Shown here: piece after piece, positions 47,071 through 55,276 of the stretch
Layout of the letters: each line of letters begins with the position of its first letter
Position numbering within the stretch: the stretch's first letter is position 1
Assembly: GCA_003278425.1 (NCBI GenBank)
Contig: QCFE01000010.1
Coordinates: 1-64,000 of the forward strand
DNA length: 64,000 nt
Source: Prochlorococcus sp. AG-363-B11
GTDB taxonomy: Bacteria; Cyanobacteriota; Cyanobacteriia; PCC-6307; Cyanobiaceae
Direction of reading: 5' to 3'
The notes under the pieces: model-generated
The model's database searches: none
What the model saw: only the letters and a program-made list of their open reading frames with translations
Told to the model about the DNA's origin: nothing
Made by a program: the position numbers and the translations under genes

Positions 47071-48564
47071 TTAAGTAATTGTAATTTCTTTAGGAAGTTG
47101 CTGAACTGATAAAAAATTTGTAGGTTTCCTAAGAGTTTTATAACTCATAAGGAATCTAAGAAGAACACGCGTACAACTTAAAGCTGTAAACAAACTAATA
47201 AAGACTCCAAGTCCCAAAGTTGCTGCAAAACCCTTTACAAAACCAGTCCCCAAATAAAAGAGTGAGAGGCAACTAATCAAAGTAGTTATATGGCCATCAA
47301 TAATTGAAGAAAAGGCTTGAGAAAAGCCTGTTTCTATAGATCTTATCAAGGTGTTCCCTCTCCTAAGTTCATCTTTAACTCTTTCAAAAATAAGCACATT
47401 TGCATCTACAGCCATTCCAATGCTAAGGATAAAACCAGCGATACCAGGTAATGTAAGTGTTACAGGAATCAAAGCATATACAGCGATATTAAAAAGTGAG
47501 TAAAAAGAAAGTGCCAAAATTGCTACAAGTCCAGCAATTCTATAAAAGAAAATCATAAATATTGCAACTAAAAACAAGCCAGAAAGAGCAGCAAAAAGAC
47601 TCTTCCTAATATTTTCAGCTCCTAAAGTTGGCCCTATTGTCCTTACTTGAATTATTTTCACAGGCAATGGCAAAGAGCCTCCTCTTAGTTGAACTTCAAG
47701 CTCTCTAGCAGAATCTGCATCAAAGTTACCGCTAATAGTTGCCGACCCACCTGATATTCCAACTGTTTTAAATTGTTCTCCAACAGAAGCCTCGCTTATA
47801 GATTCTCCGTCTAAAATGATTCCAAGCAACCTATCTGAGCCTGCTATTGATTTTGTCAATCTTGCAAACTTATCCCCTCCCTCCTTATTAAAAGCAAGAG
47901 TAACCTCCCAACTAGAAAGATTTTGTTCTTGTCTCCTCCCTGCACTAATTAGATCACTTCCTGTTAGGAATGAAGGCTCAAAAAGCTTTACTATCTCACT
48001 ATTAACTTTCCCTCTAATCTGTTCAATTTGTTCCTGCTCATTACCTGAGTTATTCTTACTTAATCCCAAGAAAGTTCTTAAATCTTCAATTTGCTTTTGA
48101 ACATTTAGTGAATCTGGAGAATCAGAATTGTTATTTTGTGCATTTTCATTATATAAAACAATACTTCTAAGCTGGTTCCTTACTCTCTGGAGCCTTTGCA
48201 TCTCTGTTTTTGTACCTGCTCGTTGTGCCCTAAATTCAAGCAAAGCTGTTTTACCTAAAACTCTTGCAGCTCTTGAAGGTTCTTGTTCTCCAGGAAGCTC
48301 AAGTATAAGTTGATTTGAGCCAACTGTTCTAAGAGATGATTCTGCAACTCCTAATCCATTAACCCGCCTATCTAAAACTGACTTAACTGCCTCCAATTGC
48401 TCTGAGGTAACTTGTTCAGAAAGATTAGGTTGTTGTACTTCAAGTGTAAGTTGACTCCCTCCCCTAAGATCTAATCCTAATTGAAAAGGTAGATTAATAC
48501 ACAATAAAAAAGCAGAAATTACTAATGCAAGTAAAAGGGCAAACCAACCTTGTTGACGTGCCAT
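47071..48564 (-). CDS. secD: Protein-export membrane protein SecD
   Basis: 497 residues. After the first helix comes FQLGLDLRGGSQLTLEVQ, then the P1 base and head domains with RTVGSNQLILELPGEQEPSRA, SGGSATISGNFD and GSLPLPVKIIQVRTIGPTLG, and the C-terminal membrane core with SIGMAVDANVLIFERVKDELRRG. Works with SecF in the cytoplasmic and thylakoid membranes. It is three bases after pdhB. Confidence 0.95.
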   Translation of the reverse strand: MARQQGWFALLLALVISAFLLCINLPFQLGLDLRGGSQLTLEVQQPNLSEQVTSEQLEAVKSVLDRRVNGLGVAESSLRTVGSNQLILELPGEQEPSRAARVLGKTALLEFRAQRAGTKTEMQRLQRVRNQLRSIVLYNENAQNNNSDSPDSLNVQKQIEDLRTFLGLSKNNSGNEQEQIEQIRGKVNSEIVKLFEPSFLTGSDLISAGRRQEQNLSSWEVTLAFNKEGGDKFARLTKSIAGSDRLLGIILDGESISEASVGEQFKTVGISGGSATISGNFDADSARELEVQLRGGSLPLPVKIIQVRTIGPTLGAENIRKSLFAALSGLFLVAIFMIFFYRIAGLVAILALSFYSLFNIAVYALIPVTLTLPGIAGFILSIGMAVDANVLIFERVKDELRRGNTLIRSIETGFSQAFSSIIDGHITTLISCLSLFYLGTGFVKGFAATLGLGVFISLFTALSCTRVLLRFLMSYKTLRKPTNFLSVQQLPKEITIT

Positions 48565-48567
48565 TAA

Positions 48568-49551
48568 TTAAACCTCAGAATTAATCATCTTTTCTGCCAT
48601 TTCAACAATTTGATGGGGTTGAATAATAGTTAGATTCTCAAGTTGGCCATTATAAGGGGTAGGAATATCCTGACTAGAAAGCCTTATTGGACGACAATCT
48701 AGGTCATCAAAACAGTTTTCATTAATTAAAGCAATCAACTCAGCTCCAATACCACCCGTTTTCATACACTCTTCAACAATTATTACTCTATGAGTTTTTC
48801 TTATTGACTTAGTAATTGTTTCAATGTCAAAGGGTTTAAGACTAATAAGATCTATCAACTCCACATCAATACCTTTCTTATCTAACTGCTCAATAGCTTT
48901 TAGGCAATGATGACGCATTCTTGAATAAGTAAGGACTGTTAAGTCCTTACCTTCTTTCACTACGTCCGCTTGATCAAGCGAGCATATATACTCACCAGCA
49001 GGCAACTGCTCAGTTAAATTATAAAGAAGCACATGCTCAAAAAATAAGACTGGATTGTTATCCCTTATTGCAGCTTTCATTAATCCCTTCGCATTAGTAG
49101 GAGTGCTACAAGCTACTATTTTTATTCCAGGGACAGCATGAAAATAAGCTTCCAACCTTTGGCTATGCTCCGCGCCAAGTTGTCTACCAACTCCTCCTGG
49201 ACCACGAACCACTGTGGGAATAGTGAAGTTTCCTCCACTCGTATAGCGCAACATCCCCATGTTGTTAGAGATTTGATTAAAGGCCAATAAAAGGAATCCC
49301 ATATTCATGCCTTCAACTATTGGTCTAAGCCCTGTCATTGCAGCACCAACGGCCATACCTGTAAAACTATTTTCAGCAATTGGAGTATCTAAAACTCTTA
49401 GTTCACCGTATTTCTCATATAGATCCTTGGTGACCTTATAAGATCCTCCATATTGTCCTACATCCTCACCCATCACACAAACATGAGGATCCCTAGCCAT
49501 TTCTTCATCTATGGCTTCACGAAGAGCGTTAAATAGAAGTGTCCCTGCCAC
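48568..49551 (-). CDS. pdhB: Pyruvate dehydrogenase E1 component, beta subunit
   Basis: 327 residues. Recognisable E1-beta: [41 protein letters not shown] (split: [17 protein letters not shown]), [46 protein letters not shown] and the C-terminal transketolase domain with [16 protein letters not shown]. It pairs with E1-alpha (not in this window) to decarboxylate pyruvate. Strongly conserved; start as expected. Confidence 0.93.
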   Translation of the reverse strand: MAGTLLFNALREAIDEEMARDPHVCVMGEDVGQYGGSYKVTKDLYEKYGELRVLDTPIAENSFTGMAVGAAMTGLRPIVEGMNMGFLLLAFNQISNNMGMLRYTSGGNFTIPTVVRGPGGVGRQLGAEHSQRLEAYFHAVPGIKIVACSTPTNAKGLMKAAIRDNNPVLFFEHVLLYNLTEQLPAGEYICSLDQADVVKEGKDLTVLTYSRMRHHCLKAIEQLDKKGIDVELIDLISLKPFDIETITKSIRKTHRVIIVEECMKTGGIGAELIALINENCFDDLDCRPIRLSSQDIPTPYNGQLENLTIIQPHQIVEMAEKMINSEV

Positions 49552-49614
49552 TGTTTTTATTTAGTTCCGGCAAATCCGGAGTAACTTAGCCAAGCTATAA
49601 CAAAGTGTGCCCTA

Positions 49615-49710
49615 TTATCCGCCTGCTGCAAATGTAGAAAGAATCAATACCGATAGCAACATCCCTGGGCAAAGCAAAAGAACCAACAATCCAAGATCAT
49701 GAAGATTCAT
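49615..49710 (-). CDS. 31-residue single-helix membrane protein
   Basis: ATG 49710 to TAA at 49615-49617, sequence MNLHDLGLLVLLLCPGMLL then SVLILSTFAAGG: a polar start and one long hydrophobic helix. It has an outstanding ribosome-binding site (AAAGGGGGG about 6 bases before the ATG), the best in the window, which strongly supports translation. It lies between pdhB and the DUF3082 gene in the same direction. It resembles small photosystem or cytochrome subunits in size but matches none I know. Confidence 0.6.
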   Translation of the reverse strand: MNLHDLGLLVLLLCPGMLLSVLILSTFAAGG

Positions 49711-49757
49711 CCAAACCCCCCTTTATTAAAGAAATAAACACCATTTACAAACAAACA

Positions 49758-50114
49758 CTAATCGTCTTCAAGGGGCTTGTCTGGAAAGAAACTTCGAATA
49801 AATACAATACAAAGGCCTATTCCGATAAATGCAAATGTAAAGGTGGCTAAGAAACACATTCCAATCGCCAATGTTTTCATAGCAGAAGCAATGCTTTGAG
49901 CAAACTGAGATGTGTAATGAGGCGAGTGCAGAACAAAATAAAAGACAACCTTTCTACTTAAAAGAAAAGAAAGCCATGCAAAGAAAAAACTTGTTATTGC
50001 ACCAGATAAAAAACTCAATGGTCCCTTCTCTGAGGACTGAGGAACTTTTTCTTTCTTTTTTATCTCATTCTGATCTTCTAATGAATGAGGTGAGTTTTGA
50101 TTCTTATCAGTCAC
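49758..50114 (-). CDS. DUF3082 membrane protein
   Basis: 118 residues. A charged, Gln/Lys-rich N-terminus (about 35 residues) precedes two transmembrane helices (SFLSGAITSFFFAWLSFLLS and MCFLATFTFAFIGIGLCIVF) separated by a short loop. This layout fits the cyanobacterial/plastid DUF3082 family. It overlaps ispE by 4 bases (ATGA), so it is translationally coupled to it. Function unknown. Confidence 0.72.
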   Translation of the reverse strand: MTDKNQNSPHSLEDQNEIKKKEKVPQSSEKGPLSFLSGAITSFFFAWLSFLLSRKVVFYFVLHSPHYTSQFAQSIASAMKTLAIGMCFLATFTFAFIGIGLCIVFIRSFFPDKPLEDD

Positions 50115-51070
50115 AGGATTAAGTCAACTCCTTTATTCCTAAATGAACAGCACCATGCCTTTAATCCAGACAACTTCAGTCGCTCCCTATTATTTTCTAA
50201 CGCTATTTTTGCTGAATTAAGCTCAGGAAAGATTGCAAAGCAACTTGGTCCAGAACCACTCATTGCCACTGAAAGAACCCCTTCAAGAGAAAACAAAAAA
50301 TCCAAAGCATTTTTTACAGCTGGTACTGCAGGTTCTATAACTCCTTGAAGATCATTAAGTAATGGTGGAGGATTTAAAGGGCTTAAAGGATTTAGCCACG
50401 AAGCATCTCTTAACAGCTGACGTTTTACTTGAAAATCTTCTTCATGCTTCAAATAATGTTTATATTTCCTCTCTTTATACTGTCCATATGCCCATGGTGT
50501 TGAAACTTCTACTTTAGGGTCTTTTACAAGTACAACAGCCATTTGCTCGCCACACTCTTCAATGCATATTGGTTCTAAGCACTCACCTCGACCAAAGCAA
50601 AGCTGCGTCCCTCCTTTTAAACAAAAAGGTACATCTGAGCCAAGTTCTGCAGCCATTTCCTCCATTCTTTTATATGACAAGCCCAGTCCCCATAACTGAT
50701 TAAGTCCAATCAATGTAGCGGCTGCATCACTTGATCCACCTGCTAAACCAGCTCCAATAGGAATATTTTTTTTCAAATGAATCTGAATGCCACATTGCTT
50801 ATCTTTTAATAATTCACTTATTAATTTTGCTGCTCTCAAAACCAAGTTGTCATCACCTGTACTTAAAGTCGGATCATCAGAAGAAAGAATGATTCCTGCA
50901 TTATTTGTTTTTGCGAAATCAATTTCATCAAACAAATCAATGCTCTGCATCAACATTGCCAATTCATGAAAGCCATCTTTACGTAGTCCGAGCACCTCTA
51001 AATGCAAATTAACCTTTGCTGGTGCTATTGCTCTTAAAGAGTTGGATTGATCTAATTGGTTAATGTTCAT
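50111..51070 (-). CDS. ispE: 4-diphosphocytidyl-2-C-methyl-D-erythritol kinase
   Basis: 319 residues, a GHMP kinase. The start APAKVNLHLEVLGLRKDGFHEL is diagnostic (split: APAKVNLHLEVLGLRKDG), with the ATP-binding PIGAGLAGGSSDAAATLIGLN and the C-terminal VLSVAMSGSGPSCFAIF. It phosphorylates CDP-methylerythritol in the MEP pathway of isoprenoid synthesis, feeding carotenoid and phytol production. It starts six bases after ksgA. Confidence 0.95.
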   Translation of the reverse strand: MNINQLDQSNSLRAIAPAKVNLHLEVLGLRKDGFHELAMLMQSIDLFDEIDFAKTNNAGIILSSDDPTLSTGDDNLVLRAAKLISELLKDKQCGIQIHLKKNIPIGAGLAGGSSDAAATLIGLNQLWGLGLSYKRMEEMAAELGSDVPFCLKGGTQLCFGRGECLEPICIEECGEQMAVVLVKDPKVEVSTPWAYGQYKERKYKHYLKHEEDFQVKRQLLRDASWLNPLSPLNPPPLLNDLQGVIEPAVPAVKNALDFLFSLEGVLSVAMSGSGPSCFAIFPELNSAKIALENNRERLKLSGLKAWCCSFRNKGVDLIL

Positions 51071-51076
51071 CTCCTC

Positions 51077-51907
51077 TTAATTTCGCTCCCATTCTTGCAA
51101 ACCTTTTGCTAATTCAACCCATTGAATAGGCGCAATTTCTTGGGGCCTTTGATCAAGACTAATTCCTTGCTTATAAGCCAAAGTCTCTAAATGATTAAAT
51201 GGCATTAGTCCTATTAATGTGTTTTTCAGCTTCTTCCGTCTAGATAAAAATGCTGTTCTAACCAAAGCTTCGACTTTTTTACCAAGTTCAACTCCTAAAG
51301 TTTTTGTTACCCCAAATGGTTCTATAACAATTACCTTTGAATGTACTTTTGGTGGTGGACTAAATGAACTTGGAGGGACTTCGCATACACCACGGCAATT
51401 AGCTAGCAATTGAAGCCTTACGCTCATTGCACTAAAACTACTCTGGCCAGGCAAAGATAGGATTCTATCTGCAACTTCTTTTTGCAAAAGCAATACCAAC
51501 CTCTCGTAAGTCTCTACAACAGGATCCCCTAATCGACCAATAAATCTTTGCAATAATGGAGAAGTAATATTGTAAGGGATATTTGCTACAACTTTATTAA
51601 CTGGTATCCCATCTGGAGGGACTAAAGAAACTGATAGAGCATCACCTTCTCTCAATGTAAATCTTGAATTTTCAGCAAAACGTTTTTTCAAACCAGCAAT
51701 AAGATCTAGATCCACTTCAATACAGTGAACCAATTCAACCCTAGACTTAAGTAACTTATCAGTAAGAGCTCCTCGACCAGGACCGATTTCCAAAACACGG
51801 TCAAAATTCTCTAAATCTGCTGCTGCAACAATTTTTTCCAAAATAGAATCATCTCGAAGCCAATGTTGGCCAAAACGTTTTCGCGCATTATGACCTGCAA
51901 ACGACAT
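51077..51907 (-). CDS. ksgA: 16S rRNA dimethyladenosine transferase
   Basis: 276 residues from the ATG at 51907 (MSFAGHNARKRFGQHWLRD). This start is chosen because AAGGAG lies about 9 bases before it and the family starts there; the frame is open to 51970. SAM motif VLEIGPGRGALTDKLL, catalytic NIPYNITSPLLQR, and LVLLLQKEVADR follow. It dimethylates two adenosines near the 3' end of 16S rRNA. First gene of the operon with ispE. Confidence 0.94.
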   Translation of the reverse strand: MSFAGHNARKRFGQHWLRDDSILEKIVAAADLENFDRVLEIGPGRGALTDKLLKSRVELVHCIEVDLDLIAGLKKRFAENSRFTLREGDALSVSLVPPDGIPVNKVVANIPYNITSPLLQRFIGRLGDPVVETYERLVLLLQKEVADRILSLPGQSSFSAMSVRLQLLANCRGVCEVPPSSFSPPPKVHSKVIVIEPFGVTKTLGVELGKKVEALVRTAFLSRRKKLKNTLIGLMPFNHLETLAYKQGISLDQRPQEIAPIQWVELAKGLQEWERN

Positions 51908-51917
51908 ATTGATTTTT

Positions 51918-51923
51918 CTCCTT
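51918..51923 (-). promoter_or_regulatory. Ribosome-binding site deciding the ksgA start
   Basis: On the minus strand AAGGAG followed by AAAAATCAAT then ATG at 51907: a good match to the anti-Shine-Dalgarno sequence at normal spacing, which argues against the longer frame from 51970. Confidence 0.6.
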
Positions 51924-52056
51924 GGGCAACTTTCTAATAAATCAATACATCTATCAAATCGCAAAAACATTTCTTAAACAATCAAAAATGTCAAATAGGA
52001 TAATAAAGCTTTAAATATTCATAAGTTCCCATCCAATTCATATTCCCCTAAGAACA

Positions 52057-52446
52057 ATGAGTTTTGATTCCCATAGCCTGGAACGCCTACGTAAATTAGG
52101 TCGCAAACTCCCAGGTTCACTACCTATACCCAATAAGAAATCTCCAAAAAAAAATTCGCCCATGAATAAAAAGCTACATCCAATAGAAACTGAACAGGAT
52201 CCAAAGAAACTTTTTGGTGAATTAATAAAAGCAAGCCCCGATGGCAAAGTACCTGCTCATCTACTTGAACGTCTTAAAAAAACCGAATTCTTTGACCTAA
52301 AAGAAAAAGCTCTTAAAGAAAATTTGCCTAAGTTAAGTACAAATGAAGAGCCAGTCAAATCAAACAATGAAAGTTCAAGCTTAAATTACCCAAAAGATGA
52401 TCTTTATATTTCATTTGAGAGATTATTATTGGAAGAAGATGATTAG
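52057..52446 (+). CDS. Conserved hydrophilic protein, unknown
   Basis: 129 residues, soluble and highly charged, with a basic proline-rich part (RKLGRKLPGSLPIPNKKSPK) and an acidic helical end. The segment DPKKLFGELIKASPDGKVPAHLLERLK looks like a conserved short domain. No known family. It starts a plus-strand unit with rlmH 20 bases downstream; a ribosome-related role is only inferred. Confidence 0.6.
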   Translation: MSFDSHSLERLRKLGRKLPGSLPIPNKKSPKKNSPMNKKLHPIETEQDPKKLFGELIKASPDGKVPAHLLERLKKTEFFDLKEKALKENLPKLSTNEEPVKSNNESSSLNYPKDDLYISFERLLLEEDD

Positions 52447-52466
52447 TTTTTATAACTATAGATATT

Positions 52467-52904
52467 TTGATTAACCCTTCTAGATGTCGAATACTTGCTA
52501 TAGGGAAAATCCGCAAACCATGGATACAAAGTGGCATAAATCTCTATATGAAAAGACTCCCTGGTCTGTTAATTACTGAAATACGAAATAGCAATATCGC
52601 TAAAGAAGCTGAAACCATTCGCTCCTCTCTAAAGAATGGTGAATTACTAATTCCTCTTTGCGAAGATGGAGAGGCATTAACTTCTCTTGATTTTTCCAAA
52701 CGTCTCCAATCAATCGCCTCAGAACGTATTGTTTTTCTTATTGGAGGTAGCGATGGGATATGTCCTAACATCAAAGCTAGTGCTCATATTCGCATTAGCC
52801 TTTCACCTTTAACTTTCCCTCACGAAATTGCAAGGCTCCTACTTGTAGAACAGCTTTACAGAGCAAATACTATAACGAAAGGGGGGCCCTATCACAGAGA
52901 GTAA
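52467..52904 (+). CDS. rlmH: 23S rRNA m3-pseudouridine-1915 methyltransferase
   Basis: 145 residues, a SPOUT-fold methyltransferase. Starts at a TTG (52467-52469) giving MINPSRCRILAIGKIRK. The conserved knot is visible in IVFLIGGSDGICPN and SPLTFPHEIARLLLVEQLYRA, ending YHRE. It methylates pseudouridine 1915 in helix 69 of mature 70S ribosomes. It is slightly short against the usual 155 residues because of the N-terminus; TTG is the only plausible start. Confidence 0.92.
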   Translation: MINPSRCRILAIGKIRKPWIQSGINLYMKRLPGLLITEIRNSNIAKEAETIRSSLKNGELLIPLCEDGEALTSLDFSKRLQSIASERIVFLIGGSDGICPNIKASAHIRISLSPLTFPHEIARLLLVEQLYRANTITKGGPYHRE

Positions 52905-52934
52905 ATTCCTTCCTTCGACTACATTCATGCCATG

Positions 52935-52972
52935 CACATCTGCTATAGTAGAAATGTACTATAGCAGATGTG
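52935..52972. promoter_or_regulatory. LexA-like operator palindrome over the umuD promoter
   Basis: A perfect inverted repeat with 16-base arms, CACATCTGCTATAGTA (52935-52950) and TACTATAGCAGATGTG (52957-52972), around GAAATG. The core AGTAGAAATGTACT matches the cyanobacterial LexA-box consensus (AGTACN-ATGTACT type) with one deviation, and TGCTATAGT at 52941-52949 makes an extended -10. The repeat ends in the GTG at 52970. Confidence 0.65.
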
Positions 52973-53431
52973 TGCTTAAGAGTGCCTCGCTCCAATCTGT
53001 CTTTGCCATTAGTTAGAAGATACGTAATTGCGGGATTCCCTTCGCCCGCCGATAACTACGTTGACACGGGTATTGACCTAAACGAAGAATTAATACATCA
53101 TCCATCAAGCACTTTCTTCCTACGCGTCAGAGGTGAATCCATGCGTGACGCGGGAATCCTAGATGGAGACTTGCTAATTGTTGATCGAAGTCTAAATCCG
53201 CAGCCAGGGGATATTGTAGTAGCCATAATTGATGGATCTTTCATCGTAAAAAGGCTCACTTATCGCAAAAACGTTTCCTATTTAGAAGCAGAGCATCCAA
53301 ATTATCCAGCAATTGATTTAAGTCATTACGAAAACGTACAAATCTGGGGAGTGGCGACGTTCTCTGTTCATAAGTTAAATCTTACAAAACAAGAATGGAG
53401 TCAAATCTATGGCTACCGCTCTAGTCGATAG
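52970..53431 (+). CDS. umuD: UmuD: SOS mutagenesis protein, autoprotease
   Basis: 153 residues from a GTG at 52970, or GTG 52982 (giving about 149), because the first lies in the operator. The cleavage site is in YVIAGFPSPADNYVD (Ala-Gly), then LRVRGESMRDAGILDGDLLIVD with the nucleophile Ser and FIVKRLTY with the general-base Lys. Very close to E. coli UmuD. After RecA-stimulated self-cleavage it forms the UmuD'2 subunit of translesion polymerase V. It overlaps umuC by 23 bases. Confidence 0.94.
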   Translation: MCLRVPRSNLSLPLVRRYVIAGFPSPADNYVDTGIDLNEELIHHPSSTFFLRVRGESMRDAGILDGDLLIVDRSLNPQPGDIVVAIIDGSFIVKRLTYRKNVSYLEAEHPNYPAIDLSHYENVQIWGVATFSVHKLNLTKQEWSQIYGYRSSR

Positions 53432-54674
53432 CAATAACTTCTATGCTGCTTGTGAGCAAAGCATAGACCCTTCAATTGCAAATCGTCCCTTAATAGTACT
53501 TTCAAATAACGATGGATGCGTTATAGCTCGTAACGCTAAAGCGAAGTATCTTGGTGTCTCTATGGGACAACCATATTTTAAAATACGTCGCCAATTAGAA
53601 AAAATTGAAGCTGAGGTAAGAAGTTCAAACTACACGCTCTACGCTGATATAAGTCAACGCTTTATGAGCATCATAGAAGCTAATTGCGAAGAACTTGAGG
53701 TATATTCAATCGATGAAGCATTTATAAAAGTCAGCCGTACTTCAGATCATAATTTAATGATATGGGCACGTCGCTTAAGGGAAATAATATATCAAAGGTT
53801 AAGCTTACCAGTCGCTATTGGAATTGGTGAGAATAAAAGCCAAGCCAAGATTGCAAATCATTTAGCAAAGACAATGCCCAGTCATTCAGGCATATTCGAT
53901 TTAGGTATTGCTAACGATCAAGATTATTTTCTTAAACAAGTTGAAATAGAAGACGTTTGGGGAATTGGTCCCAAACTCGCTTACTGGTGTCGTGCCAATG
54001 GAATTCATAATGCCTTACAACTACGAGATATACCAAGCAACAAACTAAAGAAGAAGTTTGGCGTTAAAGGCATGCGATTACAATATGAACTAAAAGGCCA
54101 CAGTTGCATAAAATTCTCTTCACAGGCAATGCCTAAAAAGGAGACTTGCGTTAGCAATAGTTTGAATAAGCCTATAAATAATATAGAAAACTTGCGGGAA
54201 ATAATAGCAACTCATACTATACGTGCGAGTGAGAAGCTAAGGAAACAAAAGCAGAATGCTACGTCTGTAACCATTTTCACTCGTACTAGTTTCTATACGC
54301 CAAATTTTTACAGCCAATCTGCAACAAAACGCCTCGATATACCTAGTAATGATACGAGAATCCTTTTAGCAGCGGCCCTTGGATTAACGAAGGAGATATT
54401 TCATCCAAATTATTTATTAATAAAAGCTGGAGTAATAATGCAAGAGCTTCTAGGTGCAGACTCTCTTCAACTACATTTACTTTCAAGGAAAAGTTTCGGA
54501 ACGTCAAAAGAAGGATGCTTAATGAAAGCAATCGACAACTTAAACAAGCGTTACGGTCAAGACACAGTTTATTGGGCTGCCTGTGGAATGAAGAAGAAGT
54601 GGGAGGTACGCCGAAGACATGTAAGTGCCTTAGCCACAACACGCCTAAGTGATGTTCCTATCGTACAAGCATAA
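53409..54674 (+). CDS. umuC: UmuC: Y-family translesion DNA polymerase V catalytic subunit
   Basis: 421 residues, full length. Catalytic motifs: ALVDSNNFYAACEQ (first aspartate), NNDGCVIARNAKAKYLGV, and YSIDEAFIKV (second DE pair). HhH segment WGIGPKLAYWCRANGI and the little-finger domain follow; UmuC C-terminal domain KRYGQDTVYWAACGM. Overlaps umuD by 23 bases and the HExxH gene by 26. Relative to neighbours it has more CGN arginine codons, consistent with a distinct history. Confidence 0.95.
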   Translation: MATALVDSNNFYAACEQSIDPSIANRPLIVLSNNDGCVIARNAKAKYLGVSMGQPYFKIRRQLEKIEAEVRSSNYTLYADISQRFMSIIEANCEELEVYSIDEAFIKVSRTSDHNLMIWARRLREIIYQRLSLPVAIGIGENKSQAKIANHLAKTMPSHSGIFDLGIANDQDYFLKQVEIEDVWGIGPKLAYWCRANGIHNALQLRDIPSNKLKKKFGVKGMRLQYELKGHSCIKFSSQAMPKKETCVSNSLNKPINNIENLREIIATHTIRASEKLRKQKQNATSVTIFTRTSFYTPNFYSQSATKRLDIPSNDTRILLAAALGLTKEIFHPNYLLIKAGVIMQELLGADSLQLHLLSRKSFGTSKEGCLMKAIDNLNKRYGQDTVYWAACGMKKKWEVRRRHVSALATTRLSDVPIVQA

Positions 54675-55266
54675 GAAACAAGAAGAAGATCACTTAAAGA
54701 ATCACCAATATAATAAAATCCTTAAAAGATACAAACCACATCAAAATAACAAGCATATGTTGGAATTTATACTATTCCTAAATTCTCCAGAAAAAGAAAT
54801 TGTAAGTTTAATCAAAAAAGCCAATTACAAAATAGAAGAAAATACACCTCTATGCCTTATAAGTAGAAAGTTCTTTGGTTTTTTAAAAAAGAAGCAGCGA
54901 ACAGTTGTTATATGCACAGACAATGCAAAAGAGTATGGTGGTTATATGTTCGCGAAAGGTCCAAAAGGAGACGGCTCATTTAAAACAGGTCTAATGATAA
55001 GAAGAGCACTACGTCATGAATCAGTGCACATCGCCCAAGAATGCAATGGAGGCCATCCAATTAATGAAGTCAACGAAGGCAAAGGGATAAAAATAAGCCC
55101 CTACAAACTCAATGCCTTAAAAGGATCAACAGAATTGACTGGAGAACGAGAAAAGGAATATGAGGCCTATGCTTTGGAAGATAGACCAAGAAAAGTAATC
55201 TCACTGCTTAAAAGTTACTGCTTTAAGCAAGAAAGAAAATCGGAGGTAGTTAGAACAGACACATAA
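54649..55266 (+). CDS. Unknown protein with HExxH metallopeptidase motif
   Basis: 205 residues from GTG 54649; ATG at 54652 is equally possible. The centre RRALRHESVHIAQECNGGHP has the zincin motif HESVH (His123, Glu124, His127). A downstream acidic helix EREKEYEAYALEDRP offers the third ligand Glu (Glu170 or 172) in the ExxA style of gluzincins. The N-terminus is basic and helical. Its start lies 26 bases inside umuC, so it belongs to the same message and is likely SOS-controlled. No family name recognised; peptidase activity is inferred. Confidence 0.6.
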   Translation: MMFLSYKHKKQEEDHLKNHQYNKILKRYKPHQNNKHMLEFILFLNSPEKEIVSLIKKANYKIEENTPLCLISRKFFGFLKKKQRTVVICTDNAKEYGGYMFAKGPKGDGSFKTGLMIRRALRHESVHIAQECNGGHPINEVNEGKGIKISPYKLNALKGSTELTGEREKEYEAYALEDRPRKVISLLKSYCFKQERKSEVVRTDT

Positions 55267-55276
55267 TAAAAGTCGA

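Noticed and set aside
49563-49588. CCGG inverted repeat after pdhB start region
   Set aside because: Short arms with a bulge and no T tract, so not called a terminator.
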